The notes beneath the pieces are model-generated. The model had not been told where the DNA came from and did no database searches. It saw only the letters and a program-made list of their open reading frames with translations. Positions 35,410-45,192 of a stretch of DNA of 64,000 bases are shown piece after piece. The first letter of the stretch is position 1. Each line of letters starts with the position of its first letter. The position numbers and the translations under genes are program-made. Origin of the DNA: Bacilli bacterium (lineage in GTDB: Bacteria; Bacillota_I; Bacilli_A; RF39; UBA660); NCBI GenBank assembly GCA_017548925.1, contig JAFYYX010000001.1, positions 280,829 through 344,828 on the forward strand, given 5' to 3'.

Positions 35410-36387
35410 ATGTCAAAATACGATAAAGCAGAATATGATTATGTTAAAAGGTTAATTGGAGAAGGTATTTTTAAGGATGACTTCCAACAAAATTGTCGTC
35501 TTGATGGTGCAAACCTTCACCAGGTTTTATGTGGTTTTAGACAAGATGGTCATCGTATTTTTGAAACCGAATTTCAAGGACGCCCTTATTACGCTACAAA
35601 AGCAAAATATATGCAAATTAACGGCATTTCTGACAAAATTATATGCGATGCCGATTCATTAAAAATTCTTGTTTGTGCTGATACACATTTTGGTTCTATT
35701 AAAGATAATAAACATATACTATTTAATGTATATAATTTTTGTGTAGCTAATAACATTCATCACATCATTATCGTTGGAGATATCGTTGAAGGTAACGACT
35801 ACTATATTCCTCATAAAACAGATGATCAATTACAATACTCATTATCTCCTGAAAACCAGCTAAAATATTTAAGTGAATGTATCCCATATGATAGTGGCAT
35901 TACAATTCATTTCCTTGCTGCTAATCATGATTTATTTTCATCAACAGGTTTTGCAAATGATGTTATGTTCAAATTTATTAATGAATATAATAGAAAAGAT
36001 ATATCAATTGTTGGCTATGATTTTGGAGAATTACTAATTAATGATAGTTCAATATATTTAAATCACCATGCTCTTGATGGGATAAATAGGGTTAATTTAT
36101 CATATTCATCTAATCTTGTTTTAAGTGGACACTCACATATGGCGGAAATAAACATCCTATATAATGAACCAATGGTTATTGAAAAGAAAATAGTATCTCT
36201 TAGTAATATTAAACATGGTGAAGAATCATCAAATAACTATACTGGATTTACAGTTTTAGAAATAACATTTAACAAAGGTGATTTTGATAAATTTTATCTT
36301 AAGGATTATAAGTATGAAAGCCCATCTGAACCTCCAATATGTTATGGAGAAGGAATGCGTATATTAACACGTCGCTTAACTAAATAG
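35410..36387 (+). CDS. Metallophosphoesterase (calcineurin-like)
   Basis: A 325-aa protein. The N-terminal 80 residues (basic, helical; includes RLDGANLHQVLCGFRQDG) have no clear match and may recognise nucleic acid. The dimetal core is in order: ILVCADTHFG (DxH), IIVGDIVEGND (GDxxxG-like), AANHDLF (NHD), and LSGHSHMAE (GHxH). Such proteins act as nucleases or phosphodiesterases; substrate unknown. ATG 35410 follows GGGGGA by 4-5 bp. Confidence 0.82.
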   Translation: MSKYDKAEYDYVKRLIGEGIFKDDFQQNCRLDGANLHQVLCGFRQDGHRIFETEFQGRPYYATKAKYMQINGISDKIICDADSLKILVCADTHFGSIKDNKHILFNVYNFCVANNIHHIIIVGDIVEGNDYYIPHKTDDQLQYSLSPENQLKYLSECIPYDSGITIHFLAANHDLFSSTGFANDVMFKFINEYNRKDISIVGYDFGELLINDSSIYLNHHALDGINRVNLSYSSNLVLSGHSHMAEINILYNEPMVIEKKIVSLSNIKHGEESSNNYTGFTVLEITFNKGDFDKFYLKDYKYESPSEPPICYGEGMRILTRRLTK

Positions 36388-36404
36388 TTAGCGATGTTTT
36401 ATTT
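36373..36404 (+). terminator. Probable terminator overlapping stop codon
   Basis: CGCTTAACT/AGTTAGCG around AAAT, followed by a broken T-run (ATGTTTTATTTT). Confidence 0.6.
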
Positions 36405-36442
36405 TGCTAAAATATGTTATCATATATACTAGTGAGGTAGTT

Positions 36443-37693
36443 ATGAAAAAGGTAATTATAGTTATGGCATCTTTATTAATAGTATCTAGTGCATTAGGTG
36501 CATATTTTATTTTCTTTAATAAAGATAAAAATATTAAAAAAGAAAAAGATAAGATTGTTTATACTGATATATTAGAAGATACTAATATAAAAGTACTAAA
36601 AGATTTAAATGTTGAATTTGGAAAAATAAATTATTTAAAAGATTTTATATCAATTGATAATGCTGAATTTAAAGATGAAGAAATTAAGTATGAAGATTTA
36701 GGTGAAGTACAAATTAAATTTAATTATACTTTAAATGGTATTAAAAACTATCGCATCGCTACTTTTAATATAGTTGATACGACTGCACCTCTTGCAACAG
36801 TACCGGCAACAAAATATATTTTGCTTGGTTCTGATTTAGGTTTTTTAGAAGATTTTTGGTGTGGTGATAACCATGATAAAATTCCTGATAAAACTATTGA
36901 AGGATACTTTGATTTATCACAATATGGTTCGTATAATGTTACATTTGTTGCTAAAGACATTTCAGGTAACGAAACAAGGAAACCATTTACATTAAAAGTT
37001 GTAAGTAGTATTCCTAAATCTAATGGTTCTTCATCATCAGGATCTATTAATTATTTAGATTATAATTATTTATATAATGAGTATAAAACAGATAATACTA
37101 AAGTTGGAATTGATGTATCAAGATGGCAAGGAGATATTGATTTTGAAGCCTTAAGCAAAGCTAATGTAGAATTTATTATGATTAGACTTGGCGGTCAAGA
37201 TGGTATTGATGGGGAGTATTATATTGATTCTAAGTTTGAAAGAAATATGGAAAACGCTAAAAAATATGGTTTTGATGTAGGTGTATATTTTTATAGTTAT
37301 GCATACACAAATGAAGAAGCTATTAAGCAAGCTAAATATGTAATAGAAAATTTAAAAGATTATAAACTAAAATTACCAATTGTATTCGACTGGGAATGCT
37401 GGAATAAATTTAACAAATTTAAAGTAAGTTTTTATGATGTAACACAAGTTCAAAATACTTTCTTAAATTATGTTGAAAGTAAAGGCTATAAATCAGCAAG
37501 ATACGGTAGTAAAAATTATTTAACCAACGTATGGCAAGATTCTAACCATTTAACATGGCTTGCACACTATATCAGTAAAACTACATATGAAGGAGACTAC
37601 TTCATGTGGCAAAGATGTGATACTGGTAAAGTATCAGGAATAAATGGTGCAGTTGATGTAGATATATTATATTTAGATAAATATGATTTATAA
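36443..37693 (+). CDS. GH25 lysozyme with N-terminal anchor and Ig-like domain
   Basis: A 416-aa secreted or anchored muramidase. Residues 1-26 are a membrane helix (IIVMASLLIVSSALGAYFIFF). Residues 40-185 hold two immunoglobulin-like segments; the second has the DUF5011-type pattern DTTAPLATVPATKYI...YNVTFVAKDISGNE. A Ser/Gly linker leads to the catalytic GH25 domain: VGIDVSRWQGDIDF, FIMIRLGGQDG and the acidic catalytic centre LPIVFDWECW. It cleaves peptidoglycan beta-1,4 bonds. Followed 26 bp later by a membrane protein gene. Confidence 0.92.
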   Translation: MKKVIIVMASLLIVSSALGAYFIFFNKDKNIKKEKDKIVYTDILEDTNIKVLKDLNVEFGKINYLKDFISIDNAEFKDEEIKYEDLGEVQIKFNYTLNGIKNYRIATFNIVDTTAPLATVPATKYILLGSDLGFLEDFWCGDNHDKIPDKTIEGYFDLSQYGSYNVTFVAKDISGNETRKPFTLKVVSSIPKSNGSSSSGSINYLDYNYLYNEYKTDNTKVGIDVSRWQGDIDFEALSKANVEFIMIRLGGQDGIDGEYYIDSKFERNMENAKKYGFDVGVYFYSYAYTNEEAIKQAKYVIENLKDYKLKLPIVFDWECWNKFNKFKVSFYDVTQVQNTFLNYVESKGYKSARYGSKNYLTNVWQDSNHLTWLAHYISKTTYEGDYFMWQRCDTGKVSGINGAVDVDILYLDKYDL

Positions 37694-37719
37694 TGCATAT
37701 ATTTAAGTAGGTGATACTT

Positions 37720-38241
37720 GTGAAAATAATATTACTATTTTTAATATATTCAGTGTGCGGTACACTTCTACATTTTACTTTTAAACTATCCAAAAATAAT
37801 ATTGTAGTTGGAATATTTTCTGCTATTAATGAATCAGTATGGGAACATATAAAGATATTATTAACACCAATATTTATAATTAGTTTTATAACTTTTGTAA
37901 TTAATAGTAATTATAATTTCTTTATTCTATTAATTGAACTAGTAGGTGCAATAAGTTTAATCATTTTGTTTTACGAAATTAAAACTGCAATCTTTAAAAA
38001 TAAATATGGAATCATAAACATAATATCTTTTTATATAACTTGTTTATTGATTTCTTTTCTTCATTTTGCTTTACAAGATGTAGAAGTATCTAAAATAGGT
38101 AATGGATTATCATTTATAGTTGTAATAATAATATTTGCAATGTATCTAACATTTAGTATTTTTCCACTTAAACATAGTTATTTTAAAGATCCAATAACTG
38201 GCACATATGGTATAAATGAATATGTAAATAAAAGTGTATAG
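37720..38241 (+). CDS. DUF6512-like membrane protein
   Basis: A 173-aa protein with five hydrophobic segments. The block GIFSAINESVWEHIKILLTP is the family hallmark, with conserved Asn-Glu-Ser-x-Trp-Glu-His in a membrane-proximal position. Function unknown. AGGTGAT favours GTG 37720 over GTG 37711. Probably cotranscribed with the GH25 gene. Confidence 0.78.
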   Translation: MKIILLFLIYSVCGTLLHFTFKLSKNNIVVGIFSAINESVWEHIKILLTPIFIISFITFVINSNYNFFILLIELVGAISLIILFYEIKTAIFKNKYGIINIISFYITCLLISFLHFALQDVEVSKIGNGLSFIVVIIIFAMYLTFSIFPLKHSYFKDPITGTYGINEYVNKSV

Positions 38242-38256
38242 TTATACACTTTTTTA
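38229..38256 (+). terminator. Terminator
   Basis: AAAGTGTATA/TATACACTTT with short GT loop and T-run, overlapping the stop codon. Confidence 0.85.
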
Positions 38257-38308
38257 CATGCCATAAAATTAATTTGATATACTATAGATAATAGGAAGTG
38301 ATTGATAT

Positions 38309-39082
38309 ATGAATCAAAATGCAAATAATGATTTATCAAAACCAATTGACTTTAACATGGCTGAATTAGCTAAAGAAACTAAAAAAATTGATGATTATAA
38401 TAAAGCTCATCATCCAGAAAAAGTTTTTAGTGATAAGCCAAGTGAATTACCTGTAATAAACATTGGAGAACAAGAAAGAAACCAAATAGATTTAAAACAT
38501 ATTTATGATTTAATTGATAAAAGTACTAACAAAAATAATGGTATTAAAAAAAGTAAAAGGATAAAACCAAAAGATGTTGCTGTTGCAGTTACAATTGCAT
38601 TAAGTTTAACATCAATTTGTTCAGCATTTGGTTTATTTATTGAAGATCGTATTAAAACTAACCTAAAAGAAAGAGAATTTGAAGCCGCTGTTGAATATAT
38701 AAATGATAATTATATGTCTCAAATATTCTTTAATTCAGGATTTAATGTAGTACCAGATGAAAAAGGTAATCCAGTTTATAGTTTTGATCGAACAAATTAT
38801 ATAAAAGCTGTTAATGGTTTAATGGAACTTGGATTTACTAGTGACGAAGCTGAATTAACAATTGGTAAAATACTGAAAGAAGACCAAAGAATTTATCCTG
38901 AAGATATGACCCCTGCTGAATATTACGGAAGTAAATTAGAAATCGAAAAACCAGATGTAAGAGATGAGTTTGATAAAGCTATTAATAACGAGAAACTATA
39001 TAAAGAGCAGCATGAACAAGATGTTATTGATAAAGTAAAACAAATTAAGGAAGAAGGTCCACGTAATAATGCAAGAAGTTAA
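38309..39082 (+). CDS. Unknown protein with single membrane segment, 257 aa
   Basis: Not recognised. A charged cytoplasmic-looking N-terminal 90 residues, a basic stretch (KKSKRIKPKDVAVAV) leading into one hydrophobic segment (about 92-113), then a 140-residue helical, acidic domain. Its last 14 bp overlap the next small gene, so the two are coupled. AGGAAGTGATTG precedes ATG 38309. Confidence 0.72.
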   Translation: MNQNANNDLSKPIDFNMAELAKETKKIDDYNKAHHPEKVFSDKPSELPVINIGEQERNQIDLKHIYDLIDKSTNKNNGIKKSKRIKPKDVAVAVTIALSLTSICSAFGLFIEDRIKTNLKEREFEAAVEYINDNYMSQIFFNSGFNVVPDEKGNPVYSFDRTNYIKAVNGLMELGFTSDEAELTIGKILKEDQRIYPEDMTPAEYYGSKLEIEKPDVRDEFDKAINNEKLYKEQHEQDVIDKVKQIKEEGPRNNARS

Positions 39083-39284
39083 TGTATCTTATTATGAAAT
39101 AGATGGTAAAGATTATTTAATTGCAAAAAAACTTGATTATGAAGGATCAACTTATGTACTTCTTGTAAATGAAAAAGATTATAATGACTCATTAGTACAA
39201 AAAGAAGAAAACGATAATTTATTACCAGTTGAAAATGTTGAATTACTTTATAAAGTATTATGTTTAATGAAAGATAATAAATAA
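39069..39284 (+). CDS. Small unknown protein, 71 aa
   Basis: A 71-aa acidic protein whose first half (YYEIDGKDYLIAKKLDYEGS TYVLLVN in pattern) looks like the short DUF1292-type beta domain seen in Firmicutes. No metal or catalytic motif. Starts inside the preceding gene (14-bp overlap) and ends 9 bp before the pilin-like gene. Confidence 0.65.
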   Translation: MQEVNVSYYEIDGKDYLIAKKLDYEGSTYVLLVNEKDYNDSLVQKEENDNLLPVENVELLYKVLCLMKDNK

Positions 39285-39293
39285 GGTGATTAT

Positions 39294-39668
39294 ATGAATA
39301 AAAAAGGGTTTACGCTAACGGAATTATTACTTGTTATTTTACTTGTAGGTGTATTATCTATAATTGCATCAACTGCAGTTTTTAGACATATTACTTCTAC
39401 AAGAAAAGACGCATCATTAAGAAACGCAGTTGCTTATGTTGCTGCTGTTAATGATTATAATTTCATTAGCGAAGGGGAAGATGTTATTACATCAGGTGAT
39501 GTTAGTACTATAACGCCAAAGTTGAAAGATTCTTTTGAAGGTACCAAACCTATAAGTGGTACAATTACAGTTGATAGTTCAACTAAAAAAGTTACTGCAG
39601 CTAGTTTTGTTTTTAAATACTATTCAGTATCATATAATGGAACAAATTATACAGTAACAAAAAATTAA
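39294..39668 (+). CDS. Type IV pilin-like protein
   Basis: A 124-aa protein with a textbook prepilin start: KKGFTLTELLLVILLVGVL, cleaved by prepilin peptidase after Gly-5, Glu+5 present, followed by the hydrophobic assembly helix. The globular C-terminal domain is short and Thr/Ser-rich. No prepilin peptidase, ATPase or platform gene is near, so it depends on a machinery elsewhere (competence- or secretion-like). Ends in a bidirectional terminator facing rnjA. Confidence 0.88.
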   Translation: MNKKGFTLTELLLVILLVGVLSIIASTAVFRHITSTRKDASLRNAVAYVAAVNDYNFISEGEDVITSGDVSTITPKLKDSFEGTKPISGTITVDSSTKKVTAASFVFKYYSVSYNGTNYTVTKN

Positions 39669-39699
39669 AAAACAACTATTTTTTATAGTTGTTTTTTTA
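39665..39699. terminator. Bidirectional terminator between pilin gene and rnjA
   Basis: AAACAACTA (39670-39678) and TAGTTGTTT (39686-39694) with A-run and T-run on the two sides; genes converge here. Confidence 0.85.
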
Positions 39700-41370
39700 T
39701 GCTTGTTTAACTTCCATAATTACAGGAAGGATAATAGGTCTTCTTCCAGTTAATTCATTTATAAAAGGATGAAGTTCTAAAATAATTTGATTTTTTAAAT
39801 CTGTATATGTATATGTATTATTTGCTAAAAAGTCTTTAACAATATCATTAATTTTATTTTCAATTTGTTGTATTAATGCTTGATTTTCATTAACCATAAC
39901 AAATCCTCTTGTTGTAACGTTAGGTTTGATTAATAGAGTTCTTGTAAGTGGATTAATATTTAAAATGGTAACTAAAATACCATCGCGGCTCATAAGTTTT
40001 CGATCTTTAATTACAACAGAACCAATCTCACCAATTCTAGAACCATCAACATAAACATCTCCAGCTTGAACATGACCGTTTTTTCTAGCACCATCACTAG
40101 TAAGCTCGATGACATCACCATTTTGACATACAAATGTGTTTTCTTTTGGTATACCGCAGTCAGCTGCAATATTGGTATGTTCAGTTAGCATTCTATATTC
40201 ACCATGTATTGGCATAAAATACTCTGGTTTAATTAATCTAAGCATCCATTTAAGTTCATCAGCTTTAGCATGACCAGAAGTATGAACGTTTGATAGTTCT
40301 GAATTAGTAAATACTTTAACACCTTTTAAATAAAGTTTATTAATAACTCTATTAATGCTTGCAGCATTACCAGGAATAGGACTTGATGAAAAGACTACTA
40401 AATCATCTGGCATAAGTTGTACTTGTTTATGAATACCATTTGCTATTCTTGATAAAGCAGCAAGTGGCTCTCCTTGTGTACCAGTACATAAAATACATAT
40501 TTCGTTTTTCTTTAAATCTTTTGCTTTATTTGCGTCAATAAACATAGATCTATCAGTAATTAAACCATTATTAAGAGCTATTTCTATAGCATTTTCCATA
40601 CTTCTACCGTAAGTAATTATCTTACGATTATTTAATTTACATGTTTCAACTATATGTTTAACACGATATATGTTAGATGCAAAAGTTGCAATTATAACAC
40701 GTCCATAATGTCTTGAAATAACATCATTTAAAGTATCATCAACAATACTTTCTGAATTTGAAAACCCTGGAACTAAAGCGTTTGTTGAATCAGCAAGTAA
40801 AATTTTAACACCTTTTTTACCAAGTTCGGCCATTTTATGTAAATCAGCCATAGGTCCAATTGGAGTTAAATCAAATTTAAAGTCTCCAGTGTGAAATACA
40901 ATACCATTTGGTGTATGAACAGCAATAGCAAAACTTTCAGGAATTGAGTGTGTTGTTGCAACAAACTCAACAAAGAAATGTTTTGTTTTAATTGTTGTAT
41001 CAACTTCTATAGTTTCAAAGTTTTCATAAGTAATATTTCTATCAACTAACTTTTTATTAATTAATTCTTTTGCAATAGGAGATGCATATATTTTAGGTAT
41101 TTTTATCGCTTGAAGTAAAAATGGAATACCACCAATATGATCTTCATGGCCATGGGTAATAATTAAAGCTTTAATTTTACTTTCATTTTGTTTTAAATAT
41201 GTTAAATCTTGTATAACATAATCAACACCTAAAAGTTCATCTTCAGGAAACATAACACCAGCATCAATAATGATGATTTCATCATCATGATGAACAACAT
41301 ACATGTTTTTTCCTACTTCTCCTAAACCACCTAAAGCAATTACAGACGTAGTTTGTCCATTATTTATCAT
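39697..41370 (-). CDS. rnjA: Ribonuclease J
   Basis: A 557-aa metallo-beta-lactamase/beta-CASP ribonuclease. The metal site is ITHGHEDHIGGIPF, with further ligands in HTGDFKFD and the beta-CASP motifs in LCTGTQGEP and HTSGHAKADEL. C-terminal domain ends near NELTGRRPIILPVIMEV, as in RNase J1. It does 5'-3' exo- and endonucleolytic RNA turnover. Its start region contains a 20-bp gap of A/T before ATG 41370 with GAAAGAAG site. Standalone, leftward. Confidence 0.95.
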   Translation of the reverse strand: MINNGQTTSVIALGGLGEVGKNMYVVHHDDEIIIIDAGVMFPEDELLGVDYVIQDLTYLKQNESKIKALIITHGHEDHIGGIPFLLQAIKIPKIYASPIAKELINKKLVDRNITYENFETIEVDTTIKTKHFFVEFVATTHSIPESFAIAVHTPNGIVFHTGDFKFDLTPIGPMADLHKMAELGKKGVKILLADSTNALVPGFSNSESIVDDTLNDVISRHYGRVIIATFASNIYRVKHIVETCKLNNRKIITYGRSMENAIEIALNNGLITDRSMFIDANKAKDLKKNEICILCTGTQGEPLAALSRIANGIHKQVQLMPDDLVVFSSSPIPGNAASINRVINKLYLKGVKVFTNSELSNVHTSGHAKADELKWMLRLIKPEYFMPIHGEYRMLTEHTNIAADCGIPKENTFVCQNGDVIELTSDGARKNGHVQAGDVYVDGSRIGEIGSVVIKDRKLMSRDGILVTILNINPLTRTLLIKPNVTTRGFVMVNENQALIQQIENKINDIVKDFLANNTYTYTDLKNQIILELHPFINELTGRRPIILPVIMEVKQA

Positions 41371-41522
41371 AAAATCTCTTCTTTCTTAAAATAATACAAG
41401 TTCTTTTAACTGCTAATAATATATCATAAAATTGTTATTTTGTCTAGTTTATGAGTGTTTTATAAATAAAATAACATTATTATATGTTATAATTATTATG
41501 TTGTAATAAGGGAGGTTTACAT

Positions 41523-42521
41523 ATGGGATTTTTTAGTAAACTTAAAAATATAATTAGTAAAAATAAAGAAGAAGAAACAAAAAATACTATAGAAGCAGAA
41601 GAAATAAAAAAATATGATGAAGGATTAGAAAAAACAAGAAAAGAATTTGTTTCTAAGTTATCACTTCTTGGTATTAAATTTAATAAAGTATCTGAAGAAT
41701 ATTTTGAGGAACTTGAAGAATTATTAATTAATGCTGATTTAGGTGTTAATACAGTTCTTAACTTTATGGATAGACTTAGAAAAAGAGTAAGTCAAGAAAA
41801 AATAACTGATACTAAATTTTTAAATGAAGTAATTGTAGATGAGTTATTTGTAGTTTATGTTAATGGGGAAAACTTATCAGATAAAATTAAAATTAACGAA
41901 AATGGACCAACAGTTATATTAATGGTTGGAGTTAATGGAGTAGGTAAAACTACAACTATTGCTAAACTTGCTTATAAATATCAAAATGAAGGTAAAAAAG
42001 TAATGATGATTGGTGCCGATACCTTTAGAGCTGGAGCTGTTACTCAGCTTAATGAATGGGCAGATAGACTTGGATGTTTATTCTTAGGATCTGATGAAAA
42101 AGATCCAGCATCAGTTGTTTTTGATGGACTTGTTAAAGCTAAAGAAGAAAATGTTGACATCGTATTTATTGATACAGCAGGTAGACTTCAAAACAAAGTT
42201 AACCTAATGAATGAACTTGAAAAAATAAATAAAGTTATTGGTCAACATGTAGAAGGTGCCCCTCAAGAAACTCTTTTAGTTATTGATGCATCAACTGGAC
42301 AAAATGGTATTTCTCAAGCTAAAGCATTTAAAGAAATTACTAATATAACAGGAATAGTTTTAACTAAACTAGATGGTACTGCTAAAGGAGGTATTGTTCT
42401 TGCAATTAAAGAAGAAGTTAATATACCTGTTAAGTTTGTGGGTTTAGGAGAAAAAATGGAAGACTTACAAACATTTGATATTGAAAACTATATCTATGGT
42501 TTATTTAAGGATATGATGTAA
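41523..42521 (+). CDS. ftsY: Signal recognition particle receptor FtsY
   Basis: A 332-aa SRP GTPase. Short charged N-terminal A region (1-35), NG domain with P-loop GVNGVGKTTTIAKLA (about 136-150), ADTFRAGAVTQLNEWA (G2-like insertion box), DTAGR, TKLDGTAKGG and FVGLGEKMEDL. It brings ribosome-SRP complexes to the membrane. GGGAGGT site; the YlxM gene follows 1 bp after the stop. Confidence 0.97.
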   Translation: MGFFSKLKNIISKNKEEETKNTIEAEEIKKYDEGLEKTRKEFVSKLSLLGIKFNKVSEEYFEELEELLINADLGVNTVLNFMDRLRKRVSQEKITDTKFLNEVIVDELFVVYVNGENLSDKIKINENGPTVILMVGVNGVGKTTTIAKLAYKYQNEGKKVMMIGADTFRAGAVTQLNEWADRLGCLFLGSDEKDPASVVFDGLVKAKEENVDIVFIDTAGRLQNKVNLMNELEKINKVIGQHVEGAPQETLLVIDASTGQNGISQAKAFKEITNITGIVLTKLDGTAKGGIVLAIKEEVNIPVKFVGLGEKMEDLQTFDIENYIYGLFKDMM

Positions 42522-42522
42522 G

Positions 42523-42822
42523 ATGAAAGATTTTGTATATTATAATGAACTTTTTGAAATATATAGTAGTTTATTAACTGAAAAAGAAAAAGAAACATTT
42601 AAAGATTACTACTGTGAAGATTTGTCATTATCAGAAATAGCTGATAATAAAAATATAAGTAGAGCAGCTGTTCAAAAAACGGTTAGTAATGTAATAGATA
42701 AACTAAATTACTATGAAAATATTTTAAAGATTAATAAAAATAATAAAACATTAAAAGAATGTTTAGATTTAAATGATATAAGTTCAATAAAAAATAAAAT
42801 AAATGATATATTAGATAAGTAG
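42523..42822 (+). CDS. ylxM: YlxM-family helix-turn-helix protein
   Basis: A 99-aa protein between ftsY and ffh, the standard place for ylxM. LTEKEKETFKDYYCEDLSLSEIADNKNISRAAVQKTVSNV is a sigma-70-region-4-like HTH. The family is thought to modulate the SRP pathway. It starts 1 bp after ftsY and overlaps nothing downstream. Confidence 0.9.
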   Translation: MKDFVYYNELFEIYSSLLTEKEKETFKDYYCEDLSLSEIADNKNISRAAVQKTVSNVIDKLNYYENILKINKNNKTLKECLDLNDISSIKNKINDILDK

Positions 42823-42833
42823 GTGTTATTACT

Positions 42834-43739
42834 TTGACAGCTGAAAAACTTCTAATAATATTATTAATAATTTTAGGTCTAATGCTTTTAATTCAAGGAA
42901 TAATTTTTTATAAAAGACATTTAAATATAAAAGCTTATGATACATATTTACCTAAGTTTGATAATGAGATTGTAGAAAAGTATTACTATAAAATTTATGA
43001 CGTTATTACAGTAAACTATAAAACAAGTAAAGGAAGAAATAGACAAATTTTATATAAAAAGTTAATTGTTTTATGCTTAATTTTGTTTGGTTTATTTTTC
43101 TTCATATATGGATCTACAGATTTTACATTTTGTAAGTATTTAGCATTTATTTCAATTATATGTTGTTTTGTATTTGCTATACTTATATATGCCTTTCCAT
43201 CAACTATATTTAGAGAAGTTATTCCTAAGATAGTTAAATTTGTAAATGACTCATTTGTATACTATGATAATGCTGGAATTTTATTTAATGAATATAATAG
43301 TGCTTATTCTAAAAATTATAATTCATATACAAGTAGTGATTTAGTAAAAGGAACTATTAAAAACTGTGATATCAAGATGTCTGAAGTTCATACATTTAAT
43401 GTTTATAAAGATGAAAATGATCAAGTAAGATATGAAACAGTATTTCACGGAGTAGTTGCAATAATAGATTTAAAAAATATTAGAAATAAAGAGATTAATA
43501 ATAATGAATCTAAAACAAATGATGTGGTTATCTTAAATAACGGCTTAAATGGTGAATATAGCGTTAAAATATTAAATAATAATTTATACGCTAAATTTGA
43601 AATAGGAAGCTTATTTGATTTAGGTTATACAAATACAATTGAAGAATCACTACATCTAGCAAGAAATTTATATAATATTGATTATATGTTAAATATTATT
43701 GAAAGTAACATAGATGATATTATAACTAGACAATTATAA
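42834..43739 (+). CDS. DUF3137 membrane protein
   Basis: A 301-aa protein with one N-terminal hydrophobic helix, two more at about 82-125, and a cytoplasmic domain of the DUF3137 type (SSDLVKGTIKNCDIKMSEVHTF, VFHGVVAIIDL). The start is TTG 42834, 8 bp after TAGGTG; no ATG fits. It sits between ylxM and ffh, where most Firmicutes have nothing, and a terminator at its end separates it from ffh. Function unknown. Confidence 0.75.
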   Translation: MTAEKLLIILLIILGLMLLIQGIIFYKRHLNIKAYDTYLPKFDNEIVEKYYYKIYDVITVNYKTSKGRNRQILYKKLIVLCLILFGLFFFIYGSTDFTFCKYLAFISIICCFVFAILIYAFPSTIFREVIPKIVKFVNDSFVYYDNAGILFNEYNSAYSKNYNSYTSSDLVKGTIKNCDIKMSEVHTFNVYKDENDQVRYETVFHGVVAIIDLKNIRNKEINNNESKTNDVVILNNGLNGEYSVKILNNNLYAKFEIGSLFDLGYTNTIEESLHLARNLYNIDYMLNIIESNIDDIITRQL

Positions 43740-43763
43740 AGATAGATTAATCTATCTTTTTTT
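43738..43763 (+). terminator. Terminator between DUF3137 gene and ffh
   Basis: AAAGATAGA/TCTATCTTT with T-run; TTATAATAATA follows, probably the -10 of an ffh promoter. Confidence 0.8.
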
Positions 43764-43794
43764 GTTATAATAATAACTTGTAAGGGTGATAACA

Positions 43795-45108
43795 ATGTTC
43801 GAATTTATGGGAGATAGAATTTCTAAAGCTATTAAAAATATTCGTGGCATGGGTAGAATAACAGAAGAAAATATTTCTGATGCTATGAGAGAAATTAGAG
43901 TAGCTCTTCTAGAAGCCGATGTTAACTATCAAGTAGTAAAAGAATTTATAAATAATGTTAAAGAAAAATTATTAGGTGAAGAAGTTGCAAAATCACTTAA
44001 ACCTGATGAATTATTTATTAAAGTATTAAAAGATGAATTAGTAACTTTACTTGGTGGAGATTATAAACCACTAGAAGTAACTAAAAAACCAACTATATTA
44101 TTACTTGCTGGATTACAAGGTTCAGGTAAAACAACTACTGCTGGTAAACTTGCAAATTTAGTTAGAAAAAAACATGCTAAAAAACCATTATTAGTAGCTT
44201 GCGATATTTATAGACCAGCTGCTATTGAACAACTTCAAACAATTGGTAAACAGCTTGGAATAGAAGTATATACTGAGGGTAAAAAAGATCCTGTTGAAAT
44301 AACTAAAAATGCACTTGAATATGCAAAATCAAATGGTTTTGATTACATTATTATAGATACTGCTGGTCGTCTGCAAATAGATGAAAAATTAATGGACGAA
44401 CTTAAAAACATTATTGAAGTATCAAAACCTGATGAAGTAATACTAGTAATTGATGCTATGATGGGTCAAGATGCAATAAATGTAATTAATGGATTTAATG
44501 ATGCTCTTCACTTAACTGGTGCAATATTAACCAAGTTAGATGGTGATACAAAAGGTGGAGTTGCTCTATCAGTTAGACATTTAACTAATGTACCAATTAA
44601 GTTTGTTGGTGATTCTGAAAAACTTGATGGTTTATCAGAATTCTATCCAGAAAGAATGGCAGAACGTATTTTAGATATGGGCGATATTTTATCTATTGCC
44701 GAAAAAGTTGAAAGTGTAATTGATGAAGACGAAGCTAAATACTCTGCTAAAAGAATGCAATCTGGTAAATTTGATTTAGAAGATTTTCTTGGAACTATGA
44801 AACAAATTAAAAAATTAGGTCCACTAGAAAAAATCTTAAAAATGCTTCCGCAAGCAAGAAGTATGGGTTTAAGTAATGTATCAATTAATCCAAAAGATAT
44901 GGCTCATATTGAAGCAATTATTACATCAATGACACCACAAGAAAGAAGACATCCTGAAATATTAAAAGCATCAAGAAAACAAAGAATAGCTAAAGGTTCT
45001 GGAAGAAGTGTTGAAGAAGTAAATAGACTTTTAAATCAATTTGAACAAATGAAAACAATGATGAAACAAATGAGTAGTGGCAAAATGCCAAATATGCCAT
45101 TTAAATAA
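43795..45108 (+). CDS. ffh: Signal recognition particle protein Ffh
   Basis: A 437-aa SRP54 GTPase. N domain, then G domain with GLQGSGKTTTAGKLA, CDIYRPAAIEQL, DTAGR, TKLDGDTKGG and FVGDSEKLDGL, and a Met-rich M domain (RMQSGKFDLEDFLGTMKQIK, then NQFEQMKTMMKQMSSGKMPN). It binds signal sequences on nascent chains and 4.5S/SRP RNA; the RNA gene is not in this window. GGGTGAT fixes ATG 43795. Confidence 0.97.
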   Translation: MFEFMGDRISKAIKNIRGMGRITEENISDAMREIRVALLEADVNYQVVKEFINNVKEKLLGEEVAKSLKPDELFIKVLKDELVTLLGGDYKPLEVTKKPTILLLAGLQGSGKTTTAGKLANLVRKKHAKKPLLVACDIYRPAAIEQLQTIGKQLGIEVYTEGKKDPVEITKNALEYAKSNGFDYIIIDTAGRLQIDEKLMDELKNIIEVSKPDEVILVIDAMMGQDAINVINGFNDALHLTGAILTKLDGDTKGGVALSVRHLTNVPIKFVGDSEKLDGLSEFYPERMAERILDMGDILSIAEKVESVIDEDEAKYSAKRMQSGKFDLEDFLGTMKQIKKLGPLEKILKMLPQARSMGLSNVSINPKDMAHIEAIITSMTPQERRHPEILKASRKQRIAKGSGRSVEEVNRLLNQFEQMKTMMKQMSSGKMPNMPFK

Positions 45109-45137
45109 AAAGAAAAGAAACATCTTTTCTTTTTTTG
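45108..45137 (+). terminator. Terminator after ffh
   Basis: AAAAGAAAAGA/TCTTTTCTTTT around AACA, with T-run. Confidence 0.82.
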
Positions 45138-45192
45138 TGCCCAAACATAATATATATCTAGTCATATAGATAATGTAGAAAGGATAATTATT

